This document shows, piece after piece, positions 5,466 to 6,491 of a DNA stretch of 6,491 nucleotides. The position numbers were made by a program, and so were the translations under genes. Within the stretch, counting starts at the first letter, position 1; the number at the start of each line of letters is the position of its first letter. Under the pieces are notes generated by a model that saw only the letters and a program-made list of their open reading frames with translations, was not told the origin of the DNA and did not search any database. Source of the DNA: an uncultured Solirubrobacteraceae bacterium (lineage in GTDB: Bacteria > Actinomycetota > Thermoleophilia > Solirubrobacterales > Solirubrobacteraceae). The DNA is taken from contig CADCVT010000089.1 in the NCBI GenBank assembly GCA_902806215.1, positions 1-6,491 of the forward strand, given 5' to 3'.

Positions 5466-6436
5466 GCGGCGCGGAGCGGGCGGGCCTCCGCCGTGAAGCT
5501 GCGGCGGTACTGCGACGGGGAGACGCCGGCGAGCCTGCGGAAGTGGCGGCGGTAGGAGGCCGGGGCGGCGAAGCCGGTCGCCGCCCCGACCCACTCGACG
5601 GGCTGGTCGGTCGTCTCGAGGAGGGTCATGCTCGCGCGGACGCGCTGCTCGATCAGCCAGGCCATCGGGCTCGCGCCGGTCGCGCGGCGGAACTGCCGCG
5701 TGAACGTGCGCACCGACATGAACGCCCGTGCGGCGAGCTGGCCGACGGTGATCGGCTCGTGCAGGTGCTCGAGCGCCCAGGACATCGCGGCCTGGAGGCG
5801 GTCGTCGTCGGCGTCGGCGACCAGCCGGTCGATGAACTGCGCTTGGCCGCCCTCGCGGTGCGGGGCGACGACGAGCCGGCGCGCGACCTGGTTGGCGATC
5901 GCGCTGCCGTGGTCGCCGCGGACGATGTGCAGGCACAGGTCGATGCCGGCGGCGCTCCCCGCGCTCGTCAGCACGTCGCCGTCGTCGACGTAGAGCACGC
6001 CCTCGTCGACGTCGACCGCGGGACGCGCGCGCCGCAGCGCGTCGGCGTAGCGCCAGTGCGTCGCGGCGCGCCGGCCGTCGAGCAGGCCCGCCGCGGCGAG
6101 GACGAACGCGCCCGAGCAGATCGAGACGACCCTCGCCCCCTTGTCGTGGGCGTCGCGCAGCGCGTCGAGCAGCTCCGCGGGAACCGGCTCGCCGATGCGC
6201 GGCCACGCCGGGACGATCACCGTCCCGGCGCCGGCGAGCGCGTCGACGCCGTGGTCGGCGACGAGGCCGATCCCGCCGACCGCTCGCAGCGGGCTCGGGT
6301 CGGGCGAGCAGACCGTCAGCTCGTACCACGGCACGCCGAGCTCGGGCCGCGCGAGGCCGAAGACCTCGACGACGATCCCGAGCTCGAACGGGGCCATCCC
6401 GTCGAAGGCGATCGCGGCGACGCGAAGGCGGTTCAT
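5462..6436 (-). CDS. GlxA/FtrA-type regulator: DJ-1/PfpI domain fused to AraC helix-turn-helix
   Basis: This is a 324-residue transcription factor from the ATG at 6434-6436; a TTG at 6470-6472 would add twelve residues lacking family similarity. The N-terminal half (about 4-175) is a DJ-1/PfpI, glutamine-amidotransferase-like domain with the nucleophile-elbow Cys107 (SICSGAF) and His127 (ATHW). It also has VLTSAGSAAGIDLCLHIV near 155-172, standard for the GlxA family. The C-terminal half carries the AraC DNA-binding domain: ITVGQLAARAFMSVRTFTRQ (229-248) and GATGFAAPASYRRHF-like second motif near 284-299, ending in GVSPSQYRR. Such proteins sense unknown small molecules; some members activate arginine, choline or carnitine use genes. 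It is convergent with the exporter, so being the regulator of the peptide cluster is possible but not indicated. Length is normal and both domains look complete. Confidence 0.93.
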   Translation of the reverse strand: MNRLRVAAIAFDGMAPFELGIVVEVFGLARPELGVPWYELTVCSPDPSPLRAVGGIGLVADHGVDALAGAGTVIVPAWPRIGEPVPAELLDALRDAHDKGARVVSICSGAFVLAAAGLLDGRRAATHWRYADALRRARPAVDVDEGVLYVDDGDVLTSAGSAAGIDLCLHIVRGDHGSAIANQVARRLVVAPHREGGQAQFIDRLVADADDDRLQAAMSWALEHLHEPITVGQLAARAFMSVRTFTRQFRRATGASPMAWLIEQRVRASMTLLETTDQPVEWVGAATGFAAPASYRRHFRRLAGVSPSQYRRSFTAEARPLRAA

Positions 6437-6442
6437 GTCTGG

Positions 6443-6472
6443 ATCTTGTCGTACGCGAACATTCGGCCGCAA
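6443..6472 (-). promoter_or_regulatory. Possible promoter of the AraC-type gene, leaderless
   Basis: On the minus strand, TTGCGG (6472-6467) and CAAGAT (6448-6443) are spaced by 18 bases, each matching three of six consensus bases. The -10-like element ends six bases before the ATG at 6436, and no Shine-Dalgarno is visible, so a leaderless mRNA is suggested. The matches are weak. Confidence 0.25.
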
Positions 6473-6477
6473 GAAGA

Positions 6478-6488
6478 GGGTCAGACCC
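6478..6488. repeat. GGGTCAGACCC palindrome at the window edge
   Basis: GGGTC and GACCC flank a single A, giving an 11-bp perfect dyad about 42 bp upstream of the AraC-type start codon. I recall similar GGGTCTGACCCC strings as dispersed short repeats in several GC-rich bacteria, but this is memory and unverified. It could equally be an operator for the adjacent regulator. Only one copy is in the window. Confidence 0.35.
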
Positions 6489-6491
6489 CGA

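Noticed and set aside
4329..6329. A 666-codon open frame on the minus strand across the exporter and regulator genes
   Set aside because: It is low-complexity Arg/Asp/Glu/Ala text antisense to three well-supported genes in other frames, as is usual for GC-rich DNA.

Overview
The window reads as chromosome from a GC-rich (roughly 70 %, not counted exactly) actinomycete-like bacterium. Third codon positions are strongly G/C, there is an ATP-binding protein of the DrrA type, a large LuxR-type (LAL) regulator, and several start codons with no Shine-Dalgarno but a -10-like hexamer just upstream. The overall flavour recalls Thermoleophilia/Solirubrobacterales, but that is an impression from memory and not a demonstrated placement.

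Left part (3-1724): the C-terminal portion of a LAL/LuxR regulator enters from the left edge. After it comes a 115-bp gap with a dyad made of ATGAGTAG/CCACTCAT arms plus a third copy of the arm, a possible sigma-A promoter and a short stem-loop. Then follows a tiny gene (1477-1638) for a 53-residue secreted peptide with two cysteines. A very long RNA hairpin (1681-1724) closes this unit.

Middle (1756-2643): a short-chain dehydrogenase of the HSDL2/AtuB-like type, apparently a single-gene unit, probably leaderless and followed by a perfect 8-bp hairpin.

Centre of interest (2655-5465): a compact rightward cluster of a 64-residue peptide, an MvdD/MdnC-like ATP-grasp ligase starting 3 nt after the peptide stop, and a two-gene DrrA/DrrB-type ABC exporter. 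This is the layout of a graspetide (omega-ester-linked RiPP) pathway: precursor, ester-forming ligase and export or self-protection. The proposed precursor lacks the microviridin leader motif. It has two cysteines, five hydroxyl residues and five acidic residues, and no lysine, in its C-terminal part. The ligase also departs from the family at two recognisable motifs. The pair may therefore belong to a poorly described or new graspetide group.

Right part (5462-6491): a leftward GlxA/FtrA-type regulator (DJ-1/PfpI domain plus AraC helix-turn-helix) meets the exporter permease tail to tail, and the two stop codons share the palindrome CTAG. A GGGTCAGACCC palindrome lies upstream of it at the window edge. 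No RNA genes, CRISPR arrays, insertion sequences or gene-free stretches over 300 bases were seen.
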